64,000 nt of DNA from Suilimivivens sp963618065 (GCA_963618065.1 CAVERH010000001.1:62001-126000); one strand, 5' to 3'; positions 17,938 to 27,322 are shown, counted from the first letter of the stretch. Notes: a model not told the origin generated them from the letters alone. Numbers and translations are program-made.

Positions 17938-19146
17938 GTTATCCAATGCCGCATACATATTAACCATGGGAAGCATGACGGCGGCAAGAAGGATGCCGAC
18001 GATGCCGGCGAGGATGATAATGATCATCGGTTCCATGGCAGCCATTAAGGACTGGACAGCCATTTCTACTTCTTCCTCGTAATAGTCTGCCAGCTTGTTC
18101 AGCATTTCTTCTGTGGAGCCGGCTTCTTCACCGATTCGTACCATATGATATACCATCGGTGGGAAGAGTCCGCAGGTCTGTAACGGCTGGGATAAAGGAA
18201 CACCGACCATCAACTGTTCGAGTGCGTCCTTTAAGGCTTCTTTATACCAGATATTCCCCATGGTATCAGCTACAATATCTACTGCTTCCGTGAGTGGAAC
18301 ACCTGCGGTAAGCAGGGTGCTTAAGGTACGTGCCATCTGGGAAGACGCATTCTTCATTACCAGATTTTTCGTCATCGGGAGCTTAAGTGCCAGTCTGCCT
18401 AAAATGTGCTTGCCGGATAAGGTCTTTTTCCACATACTGAATGCCACAGCAATCGCAATCACCACCGGGACAATGATAAACCAGTAATTTTTAATAAAGT
18501 TGCTGAGTCCTACAACGGCAAGGGTGATTGCAGGAAGCTCTGCATCCAGTTCTTCAAACATGTCTGTATATCGCGGAATAACAAATACCAGCATGACTAC
18601 AACAACCCCTACGGCTACGCAGGCAACCACAATCGGGTAGATCATGGCTTTCTTTATCAATGCCTGTGTCTTTGCTGATTTTTCGAACTGGATTGCCATA
18701 CGTTCCATGGAAATTTCCAGACTGCCGGATGCCTCACCGGCTCTTGCCATCTGGATCAAAAGCTCCGGAAACGCCTTCGGATGCTTTGCCATGGAATCTG
18801 CAAAGCTTTCACCCTTTTCCACATCGGCACGTACTGCCATGAGAGACTTCTGCAAAAGCTTATTTTCTGTCTGCTCTGCCAACATATTCAAGGCTTCGAT
18901 GATGCTGACACCGGCACGTACGATACTTGCAAACTGTCGGCAGAATACGGCAAGATCTCTGGCTGCCGGCTTCTTGTCAAAGCTGAAGCTGATGTCCCGT
19001 GTCAGGGTATTCTGCTGCTTGACCTCCAGAACGATAAGTCCCTGCTGTTTCAGTTCTCTCGTCAAGGCTTCCTGTGTGTCGGCATCCTTGCTGCCTTTGA
19101 TTTCTTTTCCTGTTTTGTCTATCGCCACATAGCCCCAGTTGGCCAT
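17932..19146 (-). CDS. pilC: T4P platform protein PilC (GspF family)
   Basis: 404 residues. The start is the ATG at 19146 (MANWGYVAIDKTGKEIKG), preceded by GGGAGGA 6 nt upstream; a start 27 nt further up would overlap that site. Two GspF domains, about residues 60-180 and 260-385, each with the FCRQFASIVRAGV- or MARTLSTLLTAGVPL-type motif, and three predicted membrane helices including the C-terminal one. PilC is the inner-membrane platform turned by the PilB and PilT ATPases. It overlaps no neighbour and lies directly downstream of pilB; the stop codon is inside the right end of the 183-bp inverted-repeat element. Confidence 0.95.
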   Translation of the reverse strand: MANWGYVAIDKTGKEIKGSKDADTQEALTRELKQQGLIVLEVKQQNTLTRDISFSFDKKPAARDLAVFCRQFASIVRAGVSIIEALNMLAEQTENKLLQKSLMAVRADVEKGESFADSMAKHPKAFPELLIQMARAGEASGSLEISMERMAIQFEKSAKTQALIKKAMIYPIVVACVAVGVVVVMLVFVIPRYTDMFEELDAELPAITLAVVGLSNFIKNYWFIIVPVVIAIAVAFSMWKKTLSGKHILGRLALKLPMTKNLVMKNASSQMARTLSTLLTAGVPLTEAVDIVADTMGNIWYKEALKDALEQLMVGVPLSQPLQTCGLFPPMVYHMVRIGEEAGSTEEMLNKLADYYEEEVEMAVQSLMAAMEPMIIIILAGIVGILLAAVMLPMVNMYAALDNL

Positions 19147-19162
19147 TGTCGTTCCTCCCATT

Positions 19163-20893
19163 CTACAAATCAAAAGATACTCTCATCATTTCCTGTACGG
19201 ATGTTGTGCCTTCCAAGACAAGCTCGGTAGCGCTCATACGCAGGGTATGCATGCCGTCCTTCAGCGCCTGTTCTTTGATATCCTCCACTTCTCCGCCTTT
19301 ACTGATGATGTGCTTCAGCTGCGGAGTCACTTCCATAATTTCATATACACCGATTCGTCCACGAAAGCCTGTGCCGTCACATTTCGGACAGCCGCACGGC
19401 TCATAGACAGTCAGCTCTTCGCCCGGTCTACGCATCAGCATTTCAAGGTCTTCGGCGTCGGCTTTCTTTGCTCTCTTACAATCGGGACAAAGGCGTCGCA
19501 CCAGACGCTGCGCAATAACGCCGACCGTAGAGTCTGCAATCAGGTATGGCTCAATCCCCATATCCACCAGACGGGTAATCGTGCTGGCTGCAGAGTTCGT
19601 ATGCAGTGTAGATACTACAAGGTGTCCGGTGATGGATGCCTGTACGGCGATGGAGGCTGTCTCCTGGTCTCGGATTTCTCCGATCATAATGATGTCCGGA
19701 TCCTGTCGCAGAATGGAACGCAGTGCCGATGCAAAGGTCAGATCTGCTTTATTATTGACCTGCACCTGGTTGATTCCGTCAATATTGGCTTCTACCGGAT
19801 CTTCTACGGTGATGATGTTTACGTCCTCTTTATTTAACTCACTAAGCGCAGTATAAAGCGTTGTGGACTTACCACTACCGGTAGGTCCAGTAACAAGCAG
19901 AATACCATGCGGATTTTTCAAAATATGATCAAACTTCTGCAGATCATACTGTTTTAAGCCAAGCTGGCTCTTTTCCCTGGTCAGTGCATTCTTAGAGGTA
20001 AGTCGCATAACAATCTTCTCGCCATATACCGTAGGCAGGATAGATACACGAATATCGAATTCGCGCCGATCCACCACCTGCGTGATTCGACCGTCCTGCG
20101 GTTTGCGCTTCTCGGAAATGTCCATGCCTCCGATGATCTTGATACGTGCAACCAATGCCGGCAAAAGACTGATGTTGTAGGTTGCTTTCTCATACAGGGC
20201 TCCGTCGATACGGTAACGCACCCGAACCTGCTTTTCCATCGGCTCAATATGAATATCGGATGCACGCTGGCGCACGGCCTGCTCGATCATCGTTTTTACC
20301 AGCTGAACGATCGGGGAATTGTTGATATCGTCGCTGTAGATATCCTCCTGCTCTGCCATCTGGCTGGTCTTTTCTTTCACGTACTCTTCGAGTGCAGAAT
20401 TGACCTCGGCCTGTCCGTAATAGCGATCCAGTGCCAGCATAACATCCCGCGATGTCGCCACGACCGGCTCCACCTGCAGATTCGTGATGATATTGATATC
20501 ATCCATGGCAGCCATATTCATAGGGTCTGACATTGCCACGCGCAGTACATTCATTCCCGACCTCGAGTATTCAAACGGGATCATCTTATGCTTCTTTAAA
20601 ATGTTCGGAGGTACCAGCTTGAGGATTTCTTCATCAATGGAGACATCCTGCAGGTCAACCATTTCGTAACCCAGCTGGCTGCTCAAAGCCTTCGCAATAT
20701 TCTCTTCTGTGGTAATTCCCTCATCAACGAGAGTTTCTCCCAGCTTACGTCCGGAGCCCTTCTGTAACTCAAGACCCTTCTGTAACTGTTCAGCAGTAAT
20801 AACACCACTGTTCACCAGTACATCACCCAGACGAAGCTTTTTTCTGTTAAAATCCATAGCGTATTCGTTCCCAGAGTAATTTATGATTTTCAT
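19163..20893 (-). CDS. pilB: T4P assembly ATPase PilB (GspE family)
   Basis: 576 residues. N-terminal GspE_N/MshEN-type domain (LRLGDVLVNSGVITAEQL and a second GRKLGETLVDEG motif), then the ATPase: Walker A GPTGSGKSTT at about residue 335, Asp box with DPDIIMIGEIRD, Walker B and His box (STLHTNSAA), and a tetracysteine zinc motif CPDC...CPKCDGTGFRGR near residue 480-510. The MshEN repeat is a known c-di-GMP-binding module, so assembly may respond to c-di-GMP. First gene of the pilus operon. The start is not certain: the ATG at 20857 is an in-frame alternative closer to the conserved region. Confidence 0.95.
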   Translation of the reverse strand: MKIINYSGNEYAMDFNRKKLRLGDVLVNSGVITAEQLQKGLELQKGSGRKLGETLVDEGITTEENIAKALSSQLGYEMVDLQDVSIDEEILKLVPPNILKKHKMIPFEYSRSGMNVLRVAMSDPMNMAAMDDINIITNLQVEPVVATSRDVMLALDRYYGQAEVNSALEEYVKEKTSQMAEQEDIYSDDINNSPIVQLVKTMIEQAVRQRASDIHIEPMEKQVRVRYRIDGALYEKATYNISLLPALVARIKIIGGMDISEKRKPQDGRITQVVDRREFDIRVSILPTVYGEKIVMRLTSKNALTREKSQLGLKQYDLQKFDHILKNPHGILLVTGPTGSGKSTTLYTALSELNKEDVNIITVEDPVEANIDGINQVQVNNKADLTFASALRSILRQDPDIIMIGEIRDQETASIAVQASITGHLVVSTLHTNSAASTITRLVDMGIEPYLIADSTVGVIAQRLVRRLCPDCKRAKKADAEDLEMLMRRPGEELTVYEPCGCPKCDGTGFRGRIGVYEIMEVTPQLKHIISKGGEVEDIKEQALKDGMHTLRMSATELVLEGTTSVQEMMRVSFDL

Positions 20894-20976
20894 ATTCCAT
20901 CCGGCGGCATATACCAGCCTTCAGAGATCTGTTTCATTTAAGAATGTGTGACAAATGCACGATGTCCACGCACAAT

Positions 20977-21005
20977 ATTTTACACTTTCCGACATGAGAT
21001 TGCAA
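20977..21005 (-). promoter_or_regulatory. Putative sigma-A promoter of the pilus operon
   Basis: TTGCAA (21000-21005), a 17-nt spacer and TAAAAT (20977-20982) read on the minus strand. Transcription would begin near 20970 and leave a leader of about 75 nt before pilB. Confidence 0.55.
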
Positions 21006-21029
21006 CCCAAAACGGGAAGATATCTAAAG

Positions 21030-21060
21030 AAAAATAGGAAATTGGTATCACTTTCCAATT
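21030..21060 (-). terminator. Terminator of the PD-(D/E)XK gene
   Basis: AATTGG and CCAATT arms, overlapping the stop codon, followed on the minus strand by TTCCTATTTTTC. It insulates the downstream pilus promoter. Confidence 0.5.
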
Positions 21061-21877
21061 AATTGATTTTTTCTGCTTGAAGTGCTTTCATATATTCAGC
21101 CTTAGTATACCCCATATCCATAATCTCTTCCATGCTCAGTCCTTTTCTCTGCATGCGCTGAATCGCGTCAAGTTTGCCAAGCCCTATACCTGTCTTTTCA
21201 CCTAATCTCTTACCATATTCCACTCCCTCTTTGTACTTCTCCCTCTGCAGCATTTCAAATGTCATATATTCTGTCCTCCATTTCTCATGCTTTCTGGCTT
21301 TTCGGACTTCCTCATCAATTTGGGCAGCGAGTTTTCCCTGTATCCTGCGTCCTGCAATATAATCCAGAAAATCCCTTAATTCCGGGGTCAGCTTTGATGT
21401 ATCTCCCTCGGCATTTAAAAATACCTTCACCGTTCCATCCTCAAGGCATAAGCCTTCCACTTCACGGCACCGGTTCTCGAAGGTATACACGCAGGCATTC
21501 CTTCCAAAGAGATCATAGGTACAGATAAAAATCACATAGGATTCCTTCAGTTCCTCATAATCCGCTCCCCGTTCAATCAGATTCAGATCGATCATTCCCT
21601 GATAATATCTTGATCTTTTCGGAAGATTTTTCTTACGAGCCGCCTGCATTTCCAGATCATATACGGTGTGCCCATCTTCCAAATAAACATCCAGCCGCAC
21701 TCCTTTTCCTTCCGCGGTCATTTCGATCTGCTTCTGCCAATCGTGATATACAATTTTCCTGATCTTCTTCCCCAGAATTACTTCCAGCAGTTCCCTGCAA
21801 AGCGGTTCGTTATTATATAAAATTTTACAGAATATGAAATCGTCCGTAAAATCAAGCTCCTCATATCTTTTGCTCAT
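21059..21877 (-). CDS. PD-(D/E)XK nuclease family transposase-like protein (Rpn/PDDEXK_2)
   Basis: 272 residues. Starts YEELDFTDDFIFCKILYNNEPLCRELLEVIL, the usual opening of Rpn-family proteins. The nuclease core is visible as RLDVYLEDG followed by YDLEMQ, supplying the Asp and Glu-x-Gln of the PD-(D/E)XK fold, and a conserved RSRYYQGMID segment. The C-terminal ~60 residues (KYKEGVEYGKRLGEKTG) are the basic helical tail seen in this family. Members promote recombination or act as transposase-like nucleases and are very numerous in Lachnospiraceae. No terminal repeats mark a complete mobile element here. The ribosome-binding site is inside a hairpin (21886-21909). Confidence 0.85.
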   Translation of the reverse strand: MSKRYEELDFTDDFIFCKILYNNEPLCRELLEVILGKKIRKIVYHDWQKQIEMTAEGKGVRLDVYLEDGHTVYDLEMQAARKKNLPKRSRYYQGMIDLNLIERGADYEELKESYVIFICTYDLFGRNACVYTFENRCREVEGLCLEDGTVKVFLNAEGDTSKLTPELRDFLDYIAGRRIQGKLAAQIDEEVRKARKHEKWRTEYMTFEMLQREKYKEGVEYGKRLGEKTGIGLGKLDAIQRMQRKGLSMEEIMDMGYTKAEYMKALQAEKIN

Positions 21878-21885
21878 TCATAATC

Positions 21886-21909
21886 CTTTCTCTGTGGTAT
21901 CAGAGAAAG
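21886..21909 (-). promoter_or_regulatory. Hairpin sequestering the ribosome-binding site of the nuclease gene
   Basis: CTTTCTCTG, a 6-nt loop and CAGAGAAAG form a 9-bp perfect stem, extended by AATCCT/AGGATT. The AAAGGA used to start the gene at 21877 is the 3' arm on the minus strand, so translation from long upstream transcripts would be reduced, as known for several transposase genes. Confidence 0.5.
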
Positions 21910-22032
21910 CTGAGGATTGATTATATTATACTCCACGTCGTGGTGTTCGTGCAATCATATTTTGTTTTATGGTGCACCGTTTATATGATATAATTCGTCT
22001 CCTCACGCTTTTCTCTGTTCTATCCCAAAAAA

Positions 22033-23235
22033 TCATTTGCAAAATTGCTTTGAAGAAGTCCTCCCCTTAGCTGCAAAATAATTTCCGCTCACCTGTATTG
22101 CACTTCCTTCCAGGCAAAGCTCCATTAACATGCACAAAATCTCCGGCGTAGTAACCGTCATTTTTCTCTTCTTTTCATACGTTGAACGGATCTCTTCCAC
22201 ACTCTTCGGAAGAAAATCCAGTATTTCAAGGAGGATCTGCAGTCTCTGATCCGTATTCCCGGCAGTTTCCATATTTCGTGCAGCTTCCATATTTCTGACA
22301 TCGTCTTTATTCCTAAGCTCTTCCGTTTCCTGCCGGGAATTTTCCAACGTAAACTCCATCTGTCCGGGGGAAAGGTGCTGCAGCAAATCCTGCGGAGACA
22401 CAGCAATGAGTGCCCCCTGCTGTAACAGGAGATTACAGCCATCACTCAGCCGGTCCGTCAGCCTCCCCGGAATGGCATAGACCTCCCGTCCCTGCTCCAG
22501 TGCCATATCCACGGTAATAAAGGTGCCGCTTTTCTGCCGTGCTTCCACGACCAGAATCACATCGGCAAGTCCTGAAACAATCCGGTTTCGTTCCGGAAAA
22601 AGCCGTTTCATCGGTTCTGTTCCCGGTGGGAAGGTCGATATAATTCCTCCCTGTTCCAAAATCTGCTCATACAGCCTACGTGAAGATTTCGGATAGCAGA
22701 TGTCCACGCCGCACCCAAGAACCGCATAGGTTCTGCCGCCCCCCTGCAGTGCAGCTTCCTGTGAGATGCTGTCAATTCCTCTTGCCATACCGCTGATTAC
22801 CGGTATGCCATGTGCTCCTAATTCCTTTGCAAAATTCTTTGCTACATAAATTCCATATCCCGAGCATTCGCGTGCACCGATCATCGCTACTGCCGGCAGA
22901 TTCTCCGGCGGCAGCTGTCCCATTACATACAATGCATAGGGTGCCGACGGAATTTCACGAAGTCGTCTGGGGTAGCTCTTATCCTCTGCCGTAAGGAAAC
23001 AGATACCTTTTTGCAGAAGCTCCTCATATTCCCTGTTTAAATCATAGATTCTTGTATACTCTGCCGCCTCGTCCATCCTTGTCTCCGTAAATACTTCAAG
23101 AACTCCCTTGCTTCTTCTCTTCACTGCTCCATAGACCTCAAACGGAGTATGATACCTCCTTAAAAGCTCCCGGATCGTTCCGTTTCCTGCTCCCGGCATC
23201 CGGTGAAGCCAGTATTCATATTTTTTATTTTCCAT
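22033..23235 (-). CDS. dprA: DNA-processing protein DprA
   Basis: 400 residues. An N-terminal helical SAM-like region, then the Rossmann core with the DprA signatures AMIGARECSGYG, SGMARGIDSISQEAAL, AVLGCGVDICYPKSSR and FITVDMALEQGREVYAIPG, and a C-terminal winged-helix-like region (LPKSVEEIRSTYEKK) after a variable linker of Asn/Glu/Met-rich repeats (about residues 300-330). DprA loads RecA on incoming single-stranded DNA during natural transformation, though it is also kept in non-competent species. It lies 108 nt downstream of comM in the same direction, a common clostridial arrangement. Confidence 0.95.
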   Translation of the reverse strand: MENKKYEYWLHRMPGAGNGTIRELLRRYHTPFEVYGAVKRRSKGVLEVFTETRMDEAAEYTRIYDLNREYEELLQKGICFLTAEDKSYPRRLREIPSAPYALYVMGQLPPENLPAVAMIGARECSGYGIYVAKNFAKELGAHGIPVISGMARGIDSISQEAALQGGGRTYAVLGCGVDICYPKSSRRLYEQILEQGGIISTFPPGTEPMKRLFPERNRIVSGLADVILVVEARQKSGTFITVDMALEQGREVYAIPGRLTDRLSDGCNLLLQQGALIAVSPQDLLQHLSPGQMEFTLENSRQETEELRNKDDVRNMEAARNMETAGNTDQRLQILLEILDFLPKSVEEIRSTYEKKRKMTVTTPEILCMLMELCLEGSAIQVSGNYFAAKGRTSSKQFCK

Positions 23236-23343
23236 GTCTGATTCCTTTTCATTCTTGCTTTTTACTTATTCTTACTTTCCGTTCTTGTCTTTCATTTAAA
23301 CTTTTCTCTCTATATTCTTCTCTTCATGGTACCTGTATATCTC

Positions 23344-24903
23344 TCAATGCTCAGGCTCCATATTGCGATAGCTCATTGCCTCAGCCAGATGAGGCAGGCG
23401 GATTTCTTCACTTTCTTCCAGATCTGCAATGGTTCGTGCCACCTTCAGCAGGTGATGATATCCTCTTGCACTTAACTGCATTTTGTTCGAAAGCTGCTCC
23501 GTATAGCTCTGCTCCTGCTTTCCCAAACAACAATATTTCTCACAGTCTTTCATAGTTAAATCAGAATTAAACTTTATGTTTGTTCCCTTATAACGCCTCT
23601 CCTGCATTTCACGGGCACAATTTACCTTCTCCCGCATTTCCGCACTGGATAATCCGGTCTTTTTCTTCTGAAGCTGTCCGATTTCTACCCGTTCTGCTTC
23701 CAGACACAGATCCATCCGGTCCAGAATCGGCCCCGATAAATGACTCCGGTACATATGCCGTTCAAAGGGTGTACATTTGCAGCGGTTGCGATCCGGATAA
23801 TAGCCGCACGGACAGGGATTCATAGCCCCGACCAGCATAAAATCCGCCGGATAAGTAAATGCTCCCATACTTCTTGCAATATGTATTTCCTTATCCTCCA
23901 AGGGCTGCCGCAGCAGATCAATGGTCTGCCTCTGGAACTCCGGAAGTTCATCCAAAAACAGCACACCACGATGCGCCAGACTGACAAGGCCAGGCTGTGG
24001 TATCCTCCCTCCACCTGCCAGTGCATGAATCGTAACGGAATGATGCGGATTTAAAAACGGTCGTTTTTTAATTAAATTCTGTCCCTTGGAAAGTCGTCCG
24101 GCAATGCTGTAGATCGAGGTTACTTCCATACTTTCTTCAAAACTCAATTCCGGCAAAATACCCGGAATCCTCTTGGCAATCATGGTTTTTCCTGCCCCCG
24201 GCGGCCCAATAATCAGCATATGGTGAAAGCCTGCGGCTGCAATCATTGCTCCCCTTTTCAGATTCTCCTGCCCGTGAACCTCTGCAAAGTCCAGTGATTT
24301 CTCTTCCTGTTCAGGGTTCTTTTCCTTCCATTCCCTTTGAGTTTCCGCTTCCTGTCGTCTTTGTTCTTTTTCCATTTCTATCTGCTCTTCCTCAGGTAAT
24401 TTGAGATAATCACAGGCTTCCCGGACGCTTCCGACTCCTGCTACACGGATTCCTTCAATAACCGCCGCTTCCGAATAATTGTCTCTCGGCACAAGACACT
24501 TTCTTTTCCCTTGTTGAAAAGCCTCCCACACAAGCGGAAGTGCACCCTTTACTCCCTTAACCTCTCCACTAAGCCCAAGCTCCCCAATTACAAATACATC
24601 CGAAAGTACTTCTGCATCCAGAATTTCTGTCGCTGTCAGAATTCCTAATGCGATCGCAAGATCAAAGCCGGTTCCGGCCTTATGGATATCTGCCGGTGAC
24701 AGATTCACGGAAATATGGGATGGTGGAATATCCATTCCCGAATTCTTAAGTGCAACCTTCACTCTCTCCTGTGATTCTCTCACTTCACTCCCCAGACTTC
24801 CTACCATAACAAGGCATGGTAACCCTCGGGATACATCCACCTCGACCTGTATCAGATGGCTTTGGAGACCATAAATTGTCCCCGAACATATTGAACTGAA
24901 CAC
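23344..24903 (-). CDS. comM: YifB/ComM-family Mg-chelatase-like AAA+ ATPase
   Basis: About 519 residues. I prefer the GTG at 24903 because the product then starts FSSICSGTIYGLQSHLIQVEVDVSRGLP, the family's usual N-terminus, and GGGAGG stands just upstream; a TTG at 24942 would add 13 Glu/Lys/Gly-rich residues. An N-terminal Lon-protease-like S16 fold (about 1-170) is followed by a charged linker and the AAA+ core with Walker A GPPGAGKT, Walker B LFLDELPEF, and a Cys cluster CPCGYYPDRNRCKC. ComM is a hexameric helicase that aids branch migration in natural transformation. Confidence 0.93.
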   Translation of the reverse strand: MFSSICSGTIYGLQSHLIQVEVDVSRGLPCLVMVGSLGSEVRESQERVKVALKNSGMDIPPSHISVNLSPADIHKAGTGFDLAIALGILTATEILDAEVLSDVFVIGELGLSGEVKGVKGALPLVWEAFQQGKRKCLVPRDNYSEAAVIEGIRVAGVGSVREACDYLKLPEEEQIEMEKEQRRQEAETQREWKEKNPEQEEKSLDFAEVHGQENLKRGAMIAAAGFHHMLIIGPPGAGKTMIAKRIPGILPELSFEESMEVTSIYSIAGRLSKGQNLIKKRPFLNPHHSVTIHALAGGGRIPQPGLVSLAHRGVLFLDELPEFQRQTIDLLRQPLEDKEIHIARSMGAFTYPADFMLVGAMNPCPCGYYPDRNRCKCTPFERHMYRSHLSGPILDRMDLCLEAERVEIGQLQKKKTGLSSAEMREKVNCAREMQERRYKGTNIKFNSDLTMKDCEKYCCLGKQEQSYTEQLSNKMQLSARGYHHLLKVARTIADLEESEEIRLPHLAEAMSYRNMEPEH

Positions 24904-24942
24904 AGTCCCTCCCTTCTCCTTCTCTCCCTCTTCCTGTTCCAA

Positions 24943-25378
24943 TTGCCACTTAGATTATTGGAATGATGCCGTGATATACGGCCTAAGAAAAATGAACCGC
25001 ATGATTCCATACTTTTTCAAAACCATATCGCAGGAACTTCAGAAGGTTCCTGCTTGATAAGGTTGCAATAAATTCTTATTTATTGTGATTATACACAATT
25101 TTATTCTTGATTGCAATATTATATTTGTTAATTTTCACCATGTCGACTCACATTGTACAGAATATTACCGAACTTATTTTTAAGCTTTAATTTTCCACTG
25201 TTCTTCAACCATTCAGCTTCCCATTATTATCAAATTTGGATATATTACAACCAGAAGTTCTCTTTATGTCCAATCCACCTCCGGGAATACATAAATTGAG
25301 CCATAAAAAACAAAAGTATCCGGAAAACACATAAGTTCCACATAAAAGAAGAAGCTGCAATGCATAGATTCCACCCTC
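24943..25378. other. Intergenic region between comM and the pilT terminator
   Basis: AT-rich and without a convincing gene. It holds one perfect 8-bp hairpin (GCAGGAAC at 25030 with GTTCCTGC at 25046) and an imperfect inverted pair GGAATGATGC/GCATGATTCC around 24959-25008. The promoter for comM and dprA should lie in the upper part, but I cannot place it with confidence. Confidence 0.5.
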
Positions 25379-25420
25379 AAAAAAAGGAAACACGCAGAAC
25401 AATTCATTCCATGTGTTTCC
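25379..25420 (-). terminator. Intrinsic terminator of the sigK-pilT operon
   Basis: GGAAACAC and GTGTTTCC arms around a 19-nt loop, followed on the minus strand by seven T residues, 18 nt after the pilT stop codon. Confidence 0.85.
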
Positions 25421-25437
25421 GGTTTTATTTTTATTCA

Positions 25438-26502
25438 TCAGATGATTTTATGCTCCATTCCATCCGGATCGGTAGCAAACTGGATCGCCATTTCACGATC
25501 GATCATTCCGCTGTAATAAAGCTGCATGATAGCTTCATCCATAATCATCATACCCTGCTTACGGTTCGTCTGCATCACGCTCATAAGCTGGTAGGCCTTG
25601 CCTTCACGGATCAGGTTGCGGACAGCATGATTGGAATGCAGTACCTCAAAGGCTGCCACACGTCCGGTTCCATCTGCTTTAGGGATCAGCTGCTGGGAAA
25701 TAACCGCCTCCAAAACATTTGCAAGCTGTACACGGATCTGCTGCTGCTGATGCGGCGGAAACACGTCAATCACACGGTCTACGGTACTTGCTGCTCCGAT
25801 GGTATGCAGGGTAGACAGCACAAGGTGTCCGGTTTCGGCTGCGGTAATCGCAACACTGATGGTTTCAAAGTCACGCATCTCTCCGACAAGAATGACATCC
25901 GGGTCTTCACGGAGAGCCGCACGGAGCGCATTGGCATAAGACTGGGAGTCCAGACCGATTTCTCTCTGGTTTACCATGGATTTCTTATGCTGATGCAGAT
26001 ATTCAATCGGATCCTCCAACGTAATTACATGGCACTCCCTGTTGTTATTAATCTTATCAATAATCGCCGCCAGCGTGGTAGATTTACCACTTCCGGTAGG
26101 TCCTGTAACCAGAATCAGCCCCTTCTTACGCTGATACAGATCAATGACTGAATCCGGCACGCCAAGCACTTCCGGCGATGGCACCTGGGTTCCTACAAGT
26201 CGCAATGCGATTGCCACAGAGCCTCTCTGACGGTACGCATTTACACGGTATCTTCCTAAGTTCGGAATGGAAAAGGACATATCATGTTCGCCATCCCGGT
26301 CAAACATGGCTCTCTGCCGCTCATCCATAAACTGATCCAGCATCTGCAGGGTATCCGGTGGCAAAAGCCGGTCATAGTTCATTGTAATCAGCTGCCCGTT
26401 TACACGCATTTTCGGTGGAATACCAACTGTGATATGTACGTCGGAAGCCCCCGCCCGCTTCGCCTCCCGGAGCAGTTCCTCTATTGTAGGGATATTTGAC
26501 AT
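25438..26502 (-). CDS. pilT: T4P retraction ATPase PilT
   Basis: 354 residues, the usual PilT length. Short N-terminal PAS-like domain, then Walker A GPTGSGKSTT near residue 130, Asp box ALREDPDVILVGEMRD, His box STLHTIGAA and the PilT C-terminal AIRNLIREGK-type motif (here AVRNLIREGKAYQL). It drives pilus depolymerisation, twitching and DNA uptake where present. It is not in the main pilus cluster but 13 nt behind sigK, with a GGAGG ribosome-binding site that overlaps the end of sigK, so the two are almost certainly co-transcribed. Confidence 0.95.
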   Translation of the reverse strand: MSNIPTIEELLREAKRAGASDVHITVGIPPKMRVNGQLITMNYDRLLPPDTLQMLDQFMDERQRAMFDRDGEHDMSFSIPNLGRYRVNAYRQRGSVAIALRLVGTQVPSPEVLGVPDSVIDLYQRKKGLILVTGPTGSGKSTTLAAIIDKINNNRECHVITLEDPIEYLHQHKKSMVNQREIGLDSQSYANALRAALREDPDVILVGEMRDFETISVAITAAETGHLVLSTLHTIGAASTVDRVIDVFPPHQQQQIRVQLANVLEAVISQQLIPKADGTGRVAAFEVLHSNHAVRNLIREGKAYQLMSVMQTNRKQGMMIMDEAIMQLYYSGMIDREMAIQFATDPDGMEHKII

Positions 26503-26515
26503 TGATTAGTTCCTC

Positions 26516-27154
26516 CTATCCATAAGCTTTTAAGCCTTCTCTCAATTTTAATAACGCTCGTTTTTCTATTCTGGAAACATAGCTCCGCGAGATCTGAAAA
26601 CGTTCTCCCACTTCCCGCTGCGTCACTTCTGTTCCCGTTTGTAACCCATATCTCAATTCAATAATTTCACGTTCCCGCTGCGTAAGCACCTGCTGCATCA
26701 ATATTTTCAGACGCCGGATATTCTCCCTTTCATACATCTGTTCCACAACGTCTTCCTGCACCTGCTCAATCACATCCAGGAGACTGATTTCGTTTCCCTC
26801 TTTGTCTGTCCCAATCGGTTCAAAAAGAGAAACTTCACGGGAATTTTTCTTTTTGCTGCGCAGCAGCATCAGAAATTCATTATCAATACATCGCGATGCA
26901 TAGGTACTCAGCTTTCCTTTTCCTGCATCAAAGGACTCTATCGCTTTAATCAATCCGATGGTTCCTATGGAAATCAGATCCTCCATATTTTCATCCACGT
27001 TCTGATATTTCTTCGCAATATGTGCCACCAGACGTAAGTTTTTCTCAATCAGAATCTCACGCGCCCTGGCTGCCTGTACCGGATCATCCGCATGCAAAAG
27101 CTGTATATATTGTGCCTCTTGTTCCGTAGATAAAGGTTGTTGAAAAGTTTTCAA
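26516..27154 (-). CDS. sigK: Sporulation sigma factor SigK, without pro-sequence
   Basis: 212 residues. Region 2 (LRLVAHIAKKYQNVDENMEDLISIGTIGL-type, with FDAGKGKLSTYASRCIDNE) and region 4 (REREIIELRYGL, EVTQREVGERFQISRSYVSRIEKRAL) are both intact. The gene is uninterrupted, so there is no skin element. The start must be TTG at 27154: a stop lies nine codons further up with no other start between. The product therefore begins at the residues that follow the cleaved hydrophobic pro-peptide of Bacillus pro-SigK. SigK directs late mother-cell transcription; without a pro-sequence its activity cannot be gated by SpoIVFB cleavage. pilT follows in the same transcript. Confidence 0.93.
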   Translation of the reverse strand: MKTFQQPLSTEQEAQYIQLLHADDPVQAARAREILIEKNLRLVAHIAKKYQNVDENMEDLISIGTIGLIKAIESFDAGKGKLSTYASRCIDNEFLMLLRSKKKNSREVSLFEPIGTDKEGNEISLLDVIEQVQEDVVEQMYERENIRRLKILMQQVLTQREREIIELRYGLQTGTEVTQREVGERFQISRSYVSRIEKRALLKLREGLKAYG

Positions 27155-27322
27155 AGGGCACCACCAAAGTCTTTTCTATTATTCTATGACTCGCGGTGGC
27201 TCCAAGTGCCTTTCCCACTAATTTAATTATCTGCCGGACGGTATGGACAGCTTTCCACTACCTTTGATTATACTGATATAAGAGATACTTGGCAACTAAA
27301 AATCCGGTATCATTCCTGTACG

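Noticed and set aside
25205..25438. 77-codon ORF downstream of pilT
   Set aside because: It starts at the pilT stop codon and its first part is the pilT terminator; no ribosome-binding site.
26516..27154. skin-type element interrupting sigK
   Set aside because: The gene is continuous through regions 2 to 4 and no recombinase adjoins it.
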